64,000 nt of DNA from JABMQB01 sp964575025 (GCA_964575025.1 CAZNPV010000010.1:26865-90864); one strand, 5' to 3'; numbered from the stretch's first letter, positions 18,787 to 28,861 are shown. A program made the numbers and translations. The notes: generated from the sequence alone by a model not told the origin.

Positions 18787-18826
18787 GTTTTTTTTAGTTG
18801 CGAGTTTCGAGCTGCGGGTTATGCAA

Positions 18827-20803
18827 CTAGCTCAACATATTTTGTCCTCCGGTTACCGGCACAGCCTGACCGGTTTCATATTCCTGATCCATGACATACC
18901 ATATCGCTTTGACAACATCTTCAGGGTTACAGCCTCTTCCGGCAGGTACCTGGCTTTCATAATACGCTTTTACTTCGGCAACGGTACGGGCACCCGGAAC
19001 CTTACCGGCTTTCAGATACTGCACGAACAGACCGGTCCGGGGATCACTCCAGAGAGGGCCGTCAAGGTAGTTCCCGGGACAAATGGCATTCACCTTAATA
19101 TGAAAAGGCATCAGCTCCAAAGCAAACGACTGCGTGAGTCCGATGCCCCCAAACTTACTGCCGGCATATGCAAAATTTTTATTGCTCCCCTGTAAACCCG
19201 ATTTTGAATTGATCTGAATAATGTCCATAAATAAATCCGGCTTATACCTATGCTGAATTTTCATAACCGGTTGTGCATATTTAGCGCACAGAAAAAAACC
19301 ACTGTAATTCACCCGGGTCATCCGCTCAAATGTTTCCGGGTCCATTTCATCGAGGCTTCCGGCATAGAGAATCCCTGCATTGGATATTATGGCATCCAAT
19401 CCGCCAAAATAGGCAACGGTTTCATGTACCATGTTTTTTACCGATGCAGCTTCGCCAACGTTTGTTTTCACAAACAAAGCCTTGTTTTTGGTTCCTTCCC
19501 TGTTCAGGCTATCCGCTAAAAGCAGGCCTTTTTCATCATTGATATCGGCAATCACCATATTGGCCCCTTCCCTGAACAGCAATTCAGCGATTCCTGCACC
19601 AAAACCCTGGGCTGCACCGGTGACAATAATAATCTTTTGATCAACTTTCCCCTGAGGTTGCCTGCCCAGGGATACTTTTTTCCGGTAATTTTCAAATTCC
19701 CAGTTTTCAATAAAACGTACCTGATCTCTGGTTAAAGGGTGGGGTCCACCAAAATTATCAGCCAGCATACTGATCTGACAAAAATCGTTCACAAAATCCC
19801 TGACATAGTTCAGCGATACCGGAGAATCTTCCGCAACAACGACTCCCTCCCCACGGATAAACAGCACTTTGGGGAGAAAACCTTTGCGGCGTCTGAATTC
19901 TGCAATCTGCATCTCAGCCTCTTCAATAACAGAGGCTTCTGATTCATCAGGTTCTATAAACAAGTATTCTGAACCACAATATACCATCTGATCCGGAGTA
20001 AAAGGCTTACTGACACCCTTCACAAAGGTTTCCTTATCCGACAGGAAAGGACGTATCCAGGAGGATGCAAAGGCGGTTGTGACTTTCAGGTTTTCCTCAG
20101 ACAGGAGCATTCGAAGGGCTGGCAGGATATGAACTATTTTTTCAGAAACAGGAAACCATTCCGTTTCTCCCCCTGTTTCCATCCTGTTTTTTATCTTACC
20201 GATAGCCTCTTCATAGATCCTGCGCACCTCAACCACTGTGTTGGCAGCCACAAAGATTCCGTGGTTCTGAATCAGGATAACCTGCGGGCATTTCCTGTAT
20301 TGTTCCTTATATGCATTGACCTGTTGAAGAATTCGCTTAAAAAGAGTATATCCCGGATCTGAGTAGGGGACAAAAAGAAATTCACTGCCGAAGATCTCCT
20401 GCGAAACTGCAGCTGCCTGGACGCTGCACATGAGACCGTTCACCCATGTTGAATGGGTATGAACCACAAAAGGGTAATCGATCAGATTATGCAACAAGGT
20501 CTCCACCGAAGGCCGCAATCCCGATTTCTGGTCGATCCGGCTGTCCAGCAGGTCATTCTTCACCTGCTCTTCACGGATCACCACATCTTCCGAATACGTT
20601 TTTCCGGGCAGTTCTGCCAGTTTGCCCCGATCAAGGATACAAAATCCCTCTTCCGTGATAGAGCCCAGGTTAATCCCGCTGGCTTTGATATACAACCGGT
20701 TATGATCTTTCCAGGAAGTATTGCCTCCTCCGGCTACTACAAAATCTTTTTTTGTACCGTAGAACCTTGATATTTCAATAAGTTCCCTGATCTCCTGTTT
20801 CAT
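18827..20803 (-). CDS. Bifunctional class II aldolase / short-chain dehydrogenase
   Basis: A 658-residue fusion of a zinc class II aldolase domain and a short-chain dehydrogenase. The aldolase half (about 1-380) has VAGGGNTSWKD and the metal-binding VVHTHSTWVNG near residue 115. The dehydrogenase half starts at IIVTGAAQGFGAGIAEL near 392 and has YAGSK with the catalytic tyrosine and lysine near 546. Known relatives combine rhamnulose-1-phosphate aldolase with lactaldehyde dehydrogenase (RhaEW-like). Here it would cleave a phosphorylated ketose and oxidise an aldehyde or reduce a ketone. Its start lies 29 bases inside the PHP gene, so translation is coupled. Confidence 0.87.
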   Translation of the reverse strand: MKQEIRELIEISRFYGTKKDFVVAGGGNTSWKDHNRLYIKASGINLGSITEEGFCILDRGKLAELPGKTYSEDVVIREEQVKNDLLDSRIDQKSGLRPSVETLLHNLIDYPFVVHTHSTWVNGLMCSVQAAAVSQEIFGSEFLFVPYSDPGYTLFKRILQQVNAYKEQYRKCPQVILIQNHGIFVAANTVVEVRRIYEEAIGKIKNRMETGGETEWFPVSEKIVHILPALRMLLSEENLKVTTAFASSWIRPFLSDKETFVKGVSKPFTPDQMVYCGSEYLFIEPDESEASVIEEAEMQIAEFRRRKGFLPKVLFIRGEGVVVAEDSPVSLNYVRDFVNDFCQISMLADNFGGPHPLTRDQVRFIENWEFENYRKKVSLGRQPQGKVDQKIIIVTGAAQGFGAGIAELLFREGANMVIADINDEKGLLLADSLNREGTKNKALFVKTNVGEAASVKNMVHETVAYFGGLDAIISNAGILYAGSLDEMDPETFERMTRVNYSGFFLCAKYAQPVMKIQHRYKPDLFMDIIQINSKSGLQGSNKNFAYAGSKFGGIGLTQSFALELMPFHIKVNAICPGNYLDGPLWSDPRTGLFVQYLKAGKVPGARTVAEVKAYYESQVPAGRGCNPEDVVKAIWYVMDQEYETGQAVPVTGGQNMLS

Positions 20804-22043
20804 GGTTTTTTCCCGTTAAATAGTTTATTACAGCCTTACCCAATTCAATAAATTCCTGTTTCTGCTTCGATCTTACATCCTCCGCGTTAAGCAATCCCTC
20901 TTCACCCTTAGCCTTCAGATACTGATGGGCTGCAATGAGGGCTGCTCCTTCAAAGTTAATCATTTTAAGTTCAGGATCGAGGGGCACACCTCCCCGGCAG
21001 GTTATCTTCAAAGGATCCATTTTTGGGGTGTTGTGTTCGGTACCAAAAAGAATTACGAATCCTTTTTTATAAAACCAGGTTACAAATTCTTTCAGAATGC
21101 GGGCATCATTTCGTCCCGGGATCAGTTCAACAGCCCACACCCCCTGGCTGGTTAACGACTTATACAATTTTTCTTTATTGGCTTCGTAAGCAGTTAACTT
21201 CCCCTTCTTATCATCGAGCAACACAGGGTAACAGGGTATTCCCCCGGCATCTTTTATAATGCCAATCACCTCTTCAAGGGAAAGGAAAGTTTGTGGATCT
21301 TCTTCAACAAAAGCAGGACCGCCGGCTTTCAGAAGATTGCTACGGATCTCATTTTCCAGGGCAGCCACATCCTGCAGCGAAGATTCCACCTCCTTACCTG
21401 AAAACACTCTTTTTAACAGATCCTTCCTGCCCTCTGACGTATCCATTTTTTCAAAAACCGCCATTCGTATGGCCTGTGCTATGTGCCTTTCCCGGAACAG
21501 GTTTTTTGCCAACGTACGCTGCATTTTTCCAGGGTCAAAACAGAGGTCGATTTCTGAATCCCGGAGAAATGAATTTAACCTGTCCACCATCTGAAAGGTC
21601 TGACGGTTGCTATTCATCTGTACCGACCGCATGAGAGTCCAGCTTTTTTCTGACATAGAAACCGGAAAAGTAAGCCCCTTGCCGCTGAAATAAGTGCGTC
21701 CCGGATTATTGGGATCGTTTACCCGTATCCCGTCCTCCTGAAGATCTTTCTGCAAGGCCATGAATTCGATATTGAACAATGGAAAGATTCTGTATCTCAG
21801 CGCCAGTTCAGCAAATTCTTCATACCCGTCTGTCGTATAAAAATCATTGATCCCCAGCACACGGACACCCTCCTTCTGAGCGCAAAGAAAAGGTTGTTCC
21901 ATATCTTTAAATGCACTGAAGGAATGGGGAGTGTGAATGTGTCCGTTTACTTCCGGAATGGGTTTCCCTGAAGGCCACGAAAAATCCTCCAGCAACTCGC
22001 CTTTTTCAGGAAAGCCGTCAAACAGATACCTTTTTAAGACCAT
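20775..22043 (-). CDS. PHP-domain protein of unknown substrate
   Basis: A 422-residue protein with a PHP-type metal-dependent phosphoesterase fold. HIHTPHSFSAF near residue 33 gives the first metal-binding HxH, and FGTEHNTPKMDP near 350 fits a later ligand site. The middle, about residues 110-250, is a helical insertion I cannot assign. PHP enzymes remove phosphate from small molecules or nucleic acids. Its place upstream of an aldolase that normally takes a sugar phosphate suggests it acts on the same metabolite. The 3' end overlaps the aldolase/SDR gene by 29 bases. Confidence 0.7.
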   Translation of the reverse strand: MVLKRYLFDGFPEKGELLEDFSWPSGKPIPEVNGHIHTPHSFSAFKDMEQPFLCAQKEGVRVLGINDFYTTDGYEEFAELALRYRIFPLFNIEFMALQKDLQEDGIRVNDPNNPGRTYFSGKGLTFPVSMSEKSWTLMRSVQMNSNRQTFQMVDRLNSFLRDSEIDLCFDPGKMQRTLAKNLFRERHIAQAIRMAVFEKMDTSEGRKDLLKRVFSGKEVESSLQDVAALENEIRSNLLKAGGPAFVEEDPQTFLSLEEVIGIIKDAGGIPCYPVLLDDKKGKLTAYEANKEKLYKSLTSQGVWAVELIPGRNDARILKEFVTWFYKKGFVILFGTEHNTPKMDPLKITCRGGVPLDPELKMINFEGAALIAAHQYLKAKGEEGLLNAEDVRSKQKQEFIELGKAVINYLTGKNHETGDQGTY

Positions 22044-22107
22044 GGCAATTGCTTTTCCGGCTGCAAAATAAACATTTCCGGGCTGAAAAGTGTCCTTTTC
22101 TGTCCTG

Positions 22108-22956
22108 TTAAAAAGGAGGACCTGTTTTATTTACAGCCCTCCGGAAATCAGAAACAAGCAGGTTAAGAACCTCCGGATAGAAGATTCCGGTTATCTCATT
22201 CATAAATATTTTTTTATATTCAAGAGACAGAACCAGTATCTGATTAAAGTATTTCCGGCTGATTCTCCGCGAGAGATAGCCTCCGGAAAACACTTCGTTT
22301 TCAGCTACCCGGATTTTTCTTCCACGAATCCGGGTTTCTGAAAGTTCTTTTTTCAATCGGTTGATCACAGGGGCAAAAAAATCTCTGTTGGCAGCTTTGG
22401 TACCTATATTAATTTCCGGGCGGGGATCCTGTTGCCAGGCTTTTTGTCTCTCGCGCTGGTAACAAAAGGAGTGCATATCATACATGACTGTATATGGATT
22501 ATGTAGGGCCAGAAATTCGGAGAGGATATCCATTAACCCGTAAAATTCATCATACTTTTCGCGGGATCTTTTTTTGATCTCTTCACACGGCTTTTTCTGC
22601 CAGACGTTAAGCCCCCATTTTTCCACATACGTATCGTAAATACAGCGATGGCGTTCCCTGTTCAGGTCATATTCAAACCGTGAGTCAAGGGCAATTACCC
22701 GTATAGGAAAATCCTTAATAAACAAATGGGTGTAGGGATCTTCATCGCGAAATCTCTCCTCTTCTGAAAGAGCGAATAAAGGCAATATTTCCGGCCTGAC
22801 GTTGTGTCCTGCGTGGAGGGCTATCCCTGCATAACAAGCAGGTTTTTCAAAATGAAATTCTGCTGTGCCTGACTTCGTAATGCCGGAGAACGGGAAATCA
22901 TGGTTCACCAGTTTGATTTTGATTTCTTCGAGTGAATAAGAAACCAGTTCATTCAT
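22108..22956 (-). CDS. N-formylglutamate-amidohydrolase-like hydrolase
   Basis: A 282-residue protein of the N-formylglutamate amidohydrolase fold, zinc enzymes that release formate or cleave related amides. IALHAGHNVRPEI, FEYDLNRERH near residue 91 and VMYDMHSFCYQR near 157 fit conserved family blocks, including the Asp/His metal ligands. The true substrate is unclear, because the histidine-utilisation genes that usually surround this enzyme (hutH, hutU, hutI) are not here. It starts 11 bases after the ATP-grasp-like stop. The pair would couple amide formation and cleavage, or act on the same conjugate. Confidence 0.72.
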   Translation of the reverse strand: MNELVSYSLEEIKIKLVNHDFPFSGITKSGTAEFHFEKPACYAGIALHAGHNVRPEILPLFALSEEERFRDEDPYTHLFIKDFPIRVIALDSRFEYDLNRERHRCIYDTYVEKWGLNVWQKKPCEEIKKRSREKYDEFYGLMDILSEFLALHNPYTVMYDMHSFCYQRERQKAWQQDPRPEINIGTKAANRDFFAPVINRLKKELSETRIRGRKIRVAENEVFSGGYLSRRISRKYFNQILVLSLEYKKIFMNEITGIFYPEVLNLLVSDFRRAVNKTGPPF

Positions 22957-22967
22957 AGGATGTCTGA

Positions 22968-24347
22968 CTATTTTAATTTGTCTTTCTTGTTTGCCACACT
23001 CAGCGTCGGCACCAATCCGCCTCCTGCACTGACATTTATAACCATGTTATCGGAGACTCTTGTTATGGATCCACTGTATTTCCCCAATAAAGCAAACGGA
23101 TTAATATTCACCTTCTTAAAACGTAATACAACCTCTTCGGATAGTTCAGGGTAAATATCCCTTGGGATATCAACAAATTCCTGCACTACCCACGATCCGT
23201 CGTCAAGGTGGTCGTATAGAACCTTCCTCCAGGTTTTACCGGTAGTTTCACAACCGATATAAACATCTTTACCTCCATATAAATTAGCGGGTTTAAGCAC
23301 CAGTATATCCTTGTTTTCAAGAATAAATTCCTTTAAGTGCACACGAATATTATTATACATTGCTTTGGTGTCGGCCAGTATTTTCGTCCACGGGATGGTT
23401 TTTTTTATTACGTTCAGTTCTTCCTTTGAAAAGATGTACTGGAACCTGGGATCCGTAATTACCGAAAGCACCTTTTTATTTCCGACAATATACGACCTGA
23501 AAGAGTTGCAGCAGCAAACCAATCCTTTTTTGATGCTTTGAATAAAATCCTGTACATCATCCCATTGGTTCAGCAGTTCACGGGTAATAACCCTTCTGTA
23601 AACAAGGTGGACCTCTTCACCGCAGGCAAAAGCTTTCCCTTTTACAATGTGAATATTCTGCGGGCTGCATAATACCGTCCTATACCCTTTTTTAGTAAAA
23701 TAGTTCTGATGCAACATAAATTCAGAATACGTAGATACATTTTCCCAGTCGACAATAGCAATGACAGGTTTCGAGGGCATGGCATCATGGGTCTCACGGA
23801 ATTCGTTGTAACATGCAAGCAATGCCTTTAACAGGCTATCCTGCCTTTTAAAATAATCCATTTCCCAGTTCTCAAGAAAATCAAAATCATGAAACAGTTC
23901 CCGGAATCCGTTTTCCATAACATCGGCATACGCAGTGCCGGCAGGGGAATCGCAGTTGAACTCAAGGAACTTTAATGAATAATCTTCCATAAAAGCATCC
24001 AGCCTGGAAATCACCAGGGGCATCCTGTATCCGGGATCTATCGAAAACAGCTCTTCTTCTTTTTTGCTGAAATTCATAATTTTCCTTACACTCTGGTCAT
24101 TCAGATAAAGGTGTATAAACTTAACCAACGCACTGCTAATTTTTTCAACCGCATAAATCAGTGCCTGATTTTGTTTCCTTGAAATAAAATTCGGTTTCAG
24201 TAAGGTTGGCATTGCCTGGCTGTTAAAAGTACATTTTTCCCGAATAAGGAATTGTCGCAAAAGGTTGAATTTCCGTGTGGCCTCATTGCTGTCTTTATCC
24301 AGTTGAATAAGGAATGCCAGGTTTAGATTGGCAATGGAATCTAACAT
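22968..24347 (-). CDS. ATP-grasp-like ligase, glutathionylspermidine-synthase-like
   Basis: A 459-residue protein that looks like a circularly permuted ATP-grasp enzyme. LEFNCDSPAGTAYADVMENG near residue 130 resembles the N-terminal core of the glutathionylspermidine synthase-like group, and VLKPANLYGGKDVYIG plus WVVQEFVDIP match the ATP-grasp lysine and downstream strand. Such enzymes make amide bonds with ATP. The open frame extends to 24413, but I start at MLDSIANLN (24347) because the upstream codons are hydrophobic and unlike the family. The next gene on the transcript starts 11 bases after its stop. Substrates are unknown. Confidence 0.68.
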   Translation of the reverse strand: MLDSIANLNLAFLIQLDKDSNEATRKFNLLRQFLIREKCTFNSQAMPTLLKPNFISRKQNQALIYAVEKISSALVKFIHLYLNDQSVRKIMNFSKKEEELFSIDPGYRMPLVISRLDAFMEDYSLKFLEFNCDSPAGTAYADVMENGFRELFHDFDFLENWEMDYFKRQDSLLKALLACYNEFRETHDAMPSKPVIAIVDWENVSTYSEFMLHQNYFTKKGYRTVLCSPQNIHIVKGKAFACGEEVHLVYRRVITRELLNQWDDVQDFIQSIKKGLVCCCNSFRSYIVGNKKVLSVITDPRFQYIFSKEELNVIKKTIPWTKILADTKAMYNNIRVHLKEFILENKDILVLKPANLYGGKDVYIGCETTGKTWRKVLYDHLDDGSWVVQEFVDIPRDIYPELSEEVVLRFKKVNINPFALLGKYSGSITRVSDNMVINVSAGGGLVPTLSVANKKDKLK

Positions 24348-24461
24348 GGTAAATGAATTTAAATAATTGTATGAAAGTAACGATAAAACAGGAAATAAGT
24401 TACAATAAGGCAACTATTATATGGTGCCTGAAGATTCCCGGATCCATATTTTCAAAGGAGT

Positions 24462-24920
24462 TCAGTGCCTGATTCCTGTTTTCTGAAGCCCTTTTATTAA
24501 TCCTTCCAGCCGATACCCTTTGTCCTCTTTCGGGTGCGTACAGATTTCCTCAATCCCGGGAGTTTTCCTGTTTATTATTTTCAGGAATTCCTGAAAAGTG
24601 AGTACCGTATTTTCTTTCAGATTCAGGTAAGGGAGCAATTTCTCATCCAGCGAATCGTTGTATTCTTGTTTTGAAACCGGCTTCTCCAGCTGGTTCAGCA
24701 CATCATCACACAATCCGTTGGGAAGAAGATGTATGCAGGGAGTACAGATATCATCCGAACCAATAATGAATTGAATGGGTGTATTCAGGTCGGAAACAAG
24801 TTTTTGGGAAATCAGGTGTTGAGCATGCCCGTAAGGATGGGGCGTAAATTTCTCAAAATGTCCGTAATTCCGGATGATGTCGAGAACGTGATGCGGTCGC
24901 AATTTAATCAATCGGTTCAT
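24462..24920 (-). CDS. DUF1284 protein with a cysteine cluster
   Basis: A 152-residue protein of the DUF1284 family, recognised by the opening LRPHHVLDIIRNYGHF. It has CTPCIHLLPNGLC at about residues 60-72, a C-x2-C-x8-C cluster that may bind an iron-sulfur centre or zinc. No biochemical function is assigned to the family. It lies between the fused E1 gene (72 bases) and the ATP-grasp-like gene (114 bases) on the same strand, so it is probably part of the same transcript. Confidence 0.75.
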   Translation of the reverse strand: MNRLIKLRPHHVLDIIRNYGHFEKFTPHPYGHAQHLISQKLVSDLNTPIQFIIGSDDICTPCIHLLPNGLCDDVLNQLEKPVSKQEYNDSLDEKLLPYLNLKENTVLTFQEFLKIINRKTPGIEEICTHPKEDKGYRLEGLIKGLQKTGIRH

Positions 24921-24992
24921 TGTATTTCAGCTTATGCAATAACGGTTGCTAACTAAGATCCCGGAAAACAGGCGATGGAAAAATGCATTCTT

Positions 24993-27461
24993 CTAGACTC
25001 CGGCTGCATTTCTTCGCATTTGCTCTTCCTCGGAGAAATCATTTTCAGGAATATATCCTTCCAGGGGGACCATTCGTTCATGGATCGCATCCAGGATCCA
25101 GGAAGGTTGTGGAAAGTAATAATCTTCCAGTTCATGAGCAGGTGTAATCCAGTTGCGTGAGCCGACAACCACGGGCGGTGCATCCAGGTAATCGAATGCC
25201 AGTTCAGCAATGTTCGAAGCCAGGTCCCGCATATAGGAACCACGGGCAGTGGCATCGCCCGTGATCAGAATGCGTCCTGTTTTTTTAATGGATTCAATCA
25301 CCGGTTCATAATTGAACGGAACCAACGTGCGGGCATCCATAATTTCTGCGGACAGGTTGTATTTTTCCTCCAGTAGGGTGGCAGCATTCAGTGCCTGATA
25401 CAACGTTGCACCAATCGTTAATATCGTGATATCCTTTCCTTCTTTTTTAACATCCGGTTCGCCAATCGGAACTTCGTAATATCCTTTGGGGACCCCTTCC
25501 TTATGAAACTGTTCTCCCATGTCATAGATCCGCTGGCTTTCAAAGAAGATCACCGGGTCGGTACCCTGGAGGGCTGCGTTCATAAGTCCTTTGGCATCGT
25601 AAGGGGTAACCGGGAAAACCACTTTTAATCCGGGAATATGGGTAGTCAGGGCCGTCCAGTCCTGAGAATGCTGGGCTCCATATTTTGAACCCACGGACAC
25701 ACGCAGCACCACAGGCATTTTCAGCACATTTCCACTCATGGCCTGCCATTTGGGCAGTTGGTTAAACACTTCATCGCCGGCGCGCCCGAGAAAATCACAA
25801 TACATAAACTCAGGAATCACCCTTCCGCCACACATGGCATACCCGATGGCTGTACCGATAATCGCTGCCTCGGAAATTGGAGCATTAAAGAGACGATGGT
25901 AAGGCAAAGCTTCCGTAAGCCCCCGGTATACAGCAAAGGCTCCACCCCAGTCCCGGTTCTCTTCACCATAGGCGATGAGCGTAGGGTCTTTGTAAAACCG
26001 GTCGATGATGGCTTCAAAAATAGCATCGCGCACAGAATAGGTTTTTATTTTCGAGAAAGCCTTCCCATTGCGGTCAAACATAAACCGTTCCTTATTGGCA
26101 ATCTGCTTAACCCGGGGATTATCTTCCATGGGCTGCCTGACTTCCGGCTCCCGGTCTTCCATCTTATCTACCGATGCGTTTGAAAACATCATCTCCCCGA
26201 TCAGATTGGGATATTTTTTTAGATCCATATGGGGTGAAACGGTATCATCGGTCGCATATTTCATCGCCCATGTTATGAATCCTTCGGCATCTGACTGTAT
26301 GGTTTGCAGCTCTTTTTCTGAAGCGATCCCTGCCTGAACCAGTTCTTTTCCGAACCACACAATGGAATCCTGTTCCTGCCAGGCTTCCATTTCCTCTTTG
26401 GAACGATAGGATGAGGCATCGGAGGGGGAATGACCGCTGAAGCGGTACGTCAGCACATCGAGTAATACAGGCCCCCGTTTTTCTTCAAGCACTTTTCGTT
26501 TGCGTTTATAGGCATCGATCACAGCCAGTGGATTGTATCCATCTACGCGTTCAGCGTGCATCTGTTCGGGATTCAGCCCAGCTCCGATGCGGGCTGCAAT
26601 GCCGTACCCCATAGTCTCACCGCAGGTTTGCCCGCCCATGCCATATTGGTTATTCACGATGTTAATAATCAACGGAAGTCCGCCTTTCATATCCCCTTCC
26701 CATAACCGGGTAAACTGATCCATGGTTGCAAAAACAAGACCTTCCCATACCGGTCCGCATCCCATGGAAGCATCACCAATATTAGCCACCACAATTCCAT
26801 TCTTCCGGTTGACTTTTTTATAGAGAGCCGCCCCAACGGAAATATCAGCAGAGCCACCTACAATCGCATTGTTCGGATACACTCCAAACGGGGTGAAAAA
26901 GGCATGCATGGATCCTCCCAATCCTTTGTTAAATCCGGTTTTACGGGCAAAGATCTCCGCCAGTGTGCCATACACCAGAAAATGCACAGCCTGCTCCCTG
27001 ATGGTCCCTTTAAAATGATCTTTAACCGCTGCATACGTAATCCCATCAAAATGCGACTCCATGATTTCTTTTAATGCTTCGTCACCCAGCTTACGGATTG
27101 CGGATAATCCTTTTGCGAGGATCTCTCCATGACTCCGGTGTGACCCGAAGATAAAATCATCCGTTGTAAGGGTATAAGCCATCCCCACAGCTGCTGCCTC
27201 CTGTCCGATAGAAAGGTGGGCAGGACCGGGATGGGTATAGGAAAGCTCCTTATACTTGCCCTGAATCTTGATCAGATTAAGCATGGTTTCAAATTCACGG
27301 ATGACGACCATATCATGGTATATCTGCAGGAAGTCCTCCCTCGAAAAATTCTCCTTTTCCTGTTCAATGGTTTTGTTATACCGGTTTACCGGAACCGGAT
27401 CAAAATCAATCTGTCCGGATTTTCTTATCTCTGACGGATCTATAAATTGTGATTTTGGCAT
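24993..27461 (-). CDS. Fused E1 alpha/beta of a 2-oxoacid or acetoin dehydrogenase
   Basis: A thiamine-diphosphate decarboxylase of 822 residues with E1 alpha and E1 beta in one chain. The alpha half has the ThDP motif as GDASMGCG near residue 226 and NNQYGMGGQT near 268. The beta half begins near 465 with VRDAIFEAIIDRF and includes AYGEENRDWGGAF and VSVGSKYGAQHSQDW. It would decarboxylate a 2-oxoacid, or cleave acetoin, and pass the acyl group to the lipoyl arm of the E2 encoded just upstream (119 bases away). No E3 gene is in the window, so dihydrolipoamide dehydrogenase would come from elsewhere. Specificity for pyruvate, branched chains or acetoin cannot be read from sequence alone. Confidence 0.9.
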   Translation of the reverse strand: MPKSQFIDPSEIRKSGQIDFDPVPVNRYNKTIEQEKENFSREDFLQIYHDMVVIREFETMLNLIKIQGKYKELSYTHPGPAHLSIGQEAAAVGMAYTLTTDDFIFGSHRSHGEILAKGLSAIRKLGDEALKEIMESHFDGITYAAVKDHFKGTIREQAVHFLVYGTLAEIFARKTGFNKGLGGSMHAFFTPFGVYPNNAIVGGSADISVGAALYKKVNRKNGIVVANIGDASMGCGPVWEGLVFATMDQFTRLWEGDMKGGLPLIINIVNNQYGMGGQTCGETMGYGIAARIGAGLNPEQMHAERVDGYNPLAVIDAYKRKRKVLEEKRGPVLLDVLTYRFSGHSPSDASSYRSKEEMEAWQEQDSIVWFGKELVQAGIASEKELQTIQSDAEGFITWAMKYATDDTVSPHMDLKKYPNLIGEMMFSNASVDKMEDREPEVRQPMEDNPRVKQIANKERFMFDRNGKAFSKIKTYSVRDAIFEAIIDRFYKDPTLIAYGEENRDWGGAFAVYRGLTEALPYHRLFNAPISEAAIIGTAIGYAMCGGRVIPEFMYCDFLGRAGDEVFNQLPKWQAMSGNVLKMPVVLRVSVGSKYGAQHSQDWTALTTHIPGLKVVFPVTPYDAKGLMNAALQGTDPVIFFESQRIYDMGEQFHKEGVPKGYYEVPIGEPDVKKEGKDITILTIGATLYQALNAATLLEEKYNLSAEIMDARTLVPFNYEPVIESIKKTGRILITGDATARGSYMRDLASNIAELAFDYLDAPPVVVGSRNWITPAHELEDYYFPQPSWILDAIHERMVPLEGYIPENDFSEEEQMRRNAAGV

Positions 27462-27580
27462 ATCTGAATAAGTTTAAAGGAATTTTCATCCTGTATTTTT
27501 GAATTATTTACATCGTTTCCTGATTTTTTTGGATGCTCGGAAATCTTCCGGTTGTTCGATTGTTGCTCCATCCTTTAACG

Positions 27581-28822
27581 TTAAACGGAGAGTTCTTCTA
27601 TCTGCTTTTTAATTTCAGCCAGAAACAAAGTAGCTTCCCCTCCATCGAGAGCCTGATGGTCGTAAGAGAGGGAAAGTCCTATCGTCGGGACAAATCCATA
27701 CACGCCGTCGCCCAGATCTTTCGGGCGTGGTATAATGTTACAAACTCCGAGGATCGCTGTTTGAGGCAGGTTGACTATCGGTGTAAACATCTCCACGCCA
27801 TAGTTTCCGAGATTGGAAACTGTAAAGGTGGCTGCCTCCGGTTTCAACAGGTCCGGATTGATGTTGCCGCTGCGTGCTGCCCTGGCAACTGCGGCAAGTT
27901 GTGAGGAAAGCCCCTCAAGAGAAAGATCATCGGCATTTCTGACCGTAGGGACCATCAGCCCCCGATCGGTATCCACAGCCAACCCCAGGTGAACCTTGTT
28001 GAACCATTTGATTTCATCCCCGAGGTAATGGGTGTTGGCCCTGGGAATTTTCCTGAGGACCCTGACAACCACATAACAAACCAAATCGTTGATGGTTATA
28101 TTCTGAGAGGTCCTGCCTGCTTCCAGATCGGCCTTGAATTGCTTACGCAATGTCAGCAACTTGCGTGCATCAGCACTCATATGGTGCGTAAGTTGTGCTG
28201 AATGCTGCAACGATTGGTGCATTGCTTTGGCTATCAGCTTCCGGATAGTTGGAATTGGCTTTACTTCAAAATCGCTTCCCGATTCCAAACCCGAAGATTG
28301 GGCAGCAGGTTTTTCTGACTGCTTATCTGTTTCTGCTTTTGCTGCCTTTTCGATATCTCTGGCAAGGATCCTTCCGTGAGGGCCACTTCCTTTCACCGAT
28401 CGGGGATCAAAACCCAACGAAGCTGCCATATTCCTTGCCAAAGGAGAGATCTTCACCCTTTTGTCTTGTGAACTATGCGTACCAGGGGCTTTCGCCTGTT
28501 CAGGAACAGGTACTTCTTTGACACGCTCCTTCCCCACTTCCTTCCCAGATTCAGAACCCGGCCTGAACTCATCGAAAGATTCTCCTTCCCTGCCAATAAC
28601 AGCAACATTCGTTAAAACCGGGATTTCGTCGCCTTCATTAAAAAAAGCAGCCAACAATATCCCATCCACTTTGGCCTCTTCTTCAAAAGACGCTTTATCG
28701 GTTTCGTAGGAAAAAAGAATGTCCCCTTTGACAACTTTGTCACCCGGTTTTTTATACCAATGCCCCATCATACAGGTTTCCACAGATTGGCCTTGCCGGG
28801 GCATGATTACAGGTATAGCCAT
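27581..28822 (-). CDS. Dihydrolipoamide acyltransferase (E2)
   Basis: A 413-residue E2 core. One lipoyl domain is at residues 1-80, with the lipoylated Lys43 in ETDKASF. A peripheral-subunit-binding domain at about 108-146 (ISPLARNMAASLGF) would dock E1 or E3. The catalytic domain is at about 190-413, ending in SYDHQALDGGEA with the DHxxxDG histidine near residue 389. The single lipoyl domain fits Bacteroidota 2-oxoacid and acetoin complexes. It is the first gene of the cluster, and one HutC-type palindrome lies 28-39 bases before its start. Confidence 0.92.
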   Translation of the reverse strand: MAIPVIMPRQGQSVETCMMGHWYKKPGDKVVKGDILFSYETDKASFEEEAKVDGILLAAFFNEGDEIPVLTNVAVIGREGESFDEFRPGSESGKEVGKERVKEVPVPEQAKAPGTHSSQDKRVKISPLARNMAASLGFDPRSVKGSGPHGRILARDIEKAAKAETDKQSEKPAAQSSGLESGSDFEVKPIPTIRKLIAKAMHQSLQHSAQLTHHMSADARKLLTLRKQFKADLEAGRTSQNITINDLVCYVVVRVLRKIPRANTHYLGDEIKWFNKVHLGLAVDTDRGLMVPTVRNADDLSLEGLSSQLAAVARAARSGNINPDLLKPEAATFTVSNLGNYGVEMFTPIVNLPQTAILGVCNIIPRPKDLGDGVYGFVPTIGLSLSYDHQALDGGEATLFLAEIKKQIEELSV

Positions 28823-28849
28823 ACATTATTTTTTTAGTGTTTTAATAAC

Positions 28850-28861
28850 TTGTATATACAA
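28850..28861. promoter_or_regulatory. Operator-like palindrome upstream of the E2 gene
   Basis: TTGTATATACAA is a perfect 12-base palindrome, 28-39 bases before the E2 start. It shares TTGTA-N2-TACAA with the second site at 28948-28961 and resembles the operator known for HutC-type GntR regulators. It probably lets the adjacent regulator control the eight-gene cluster. Confidence 0.7.

Noticed and set aside
27465..27560. Possible small gene on the minus strand between E2 and E1
   Set aside because: A 43-codon frame overlaps the E1 start and looks like random polar residues; no homologue pattern seen.
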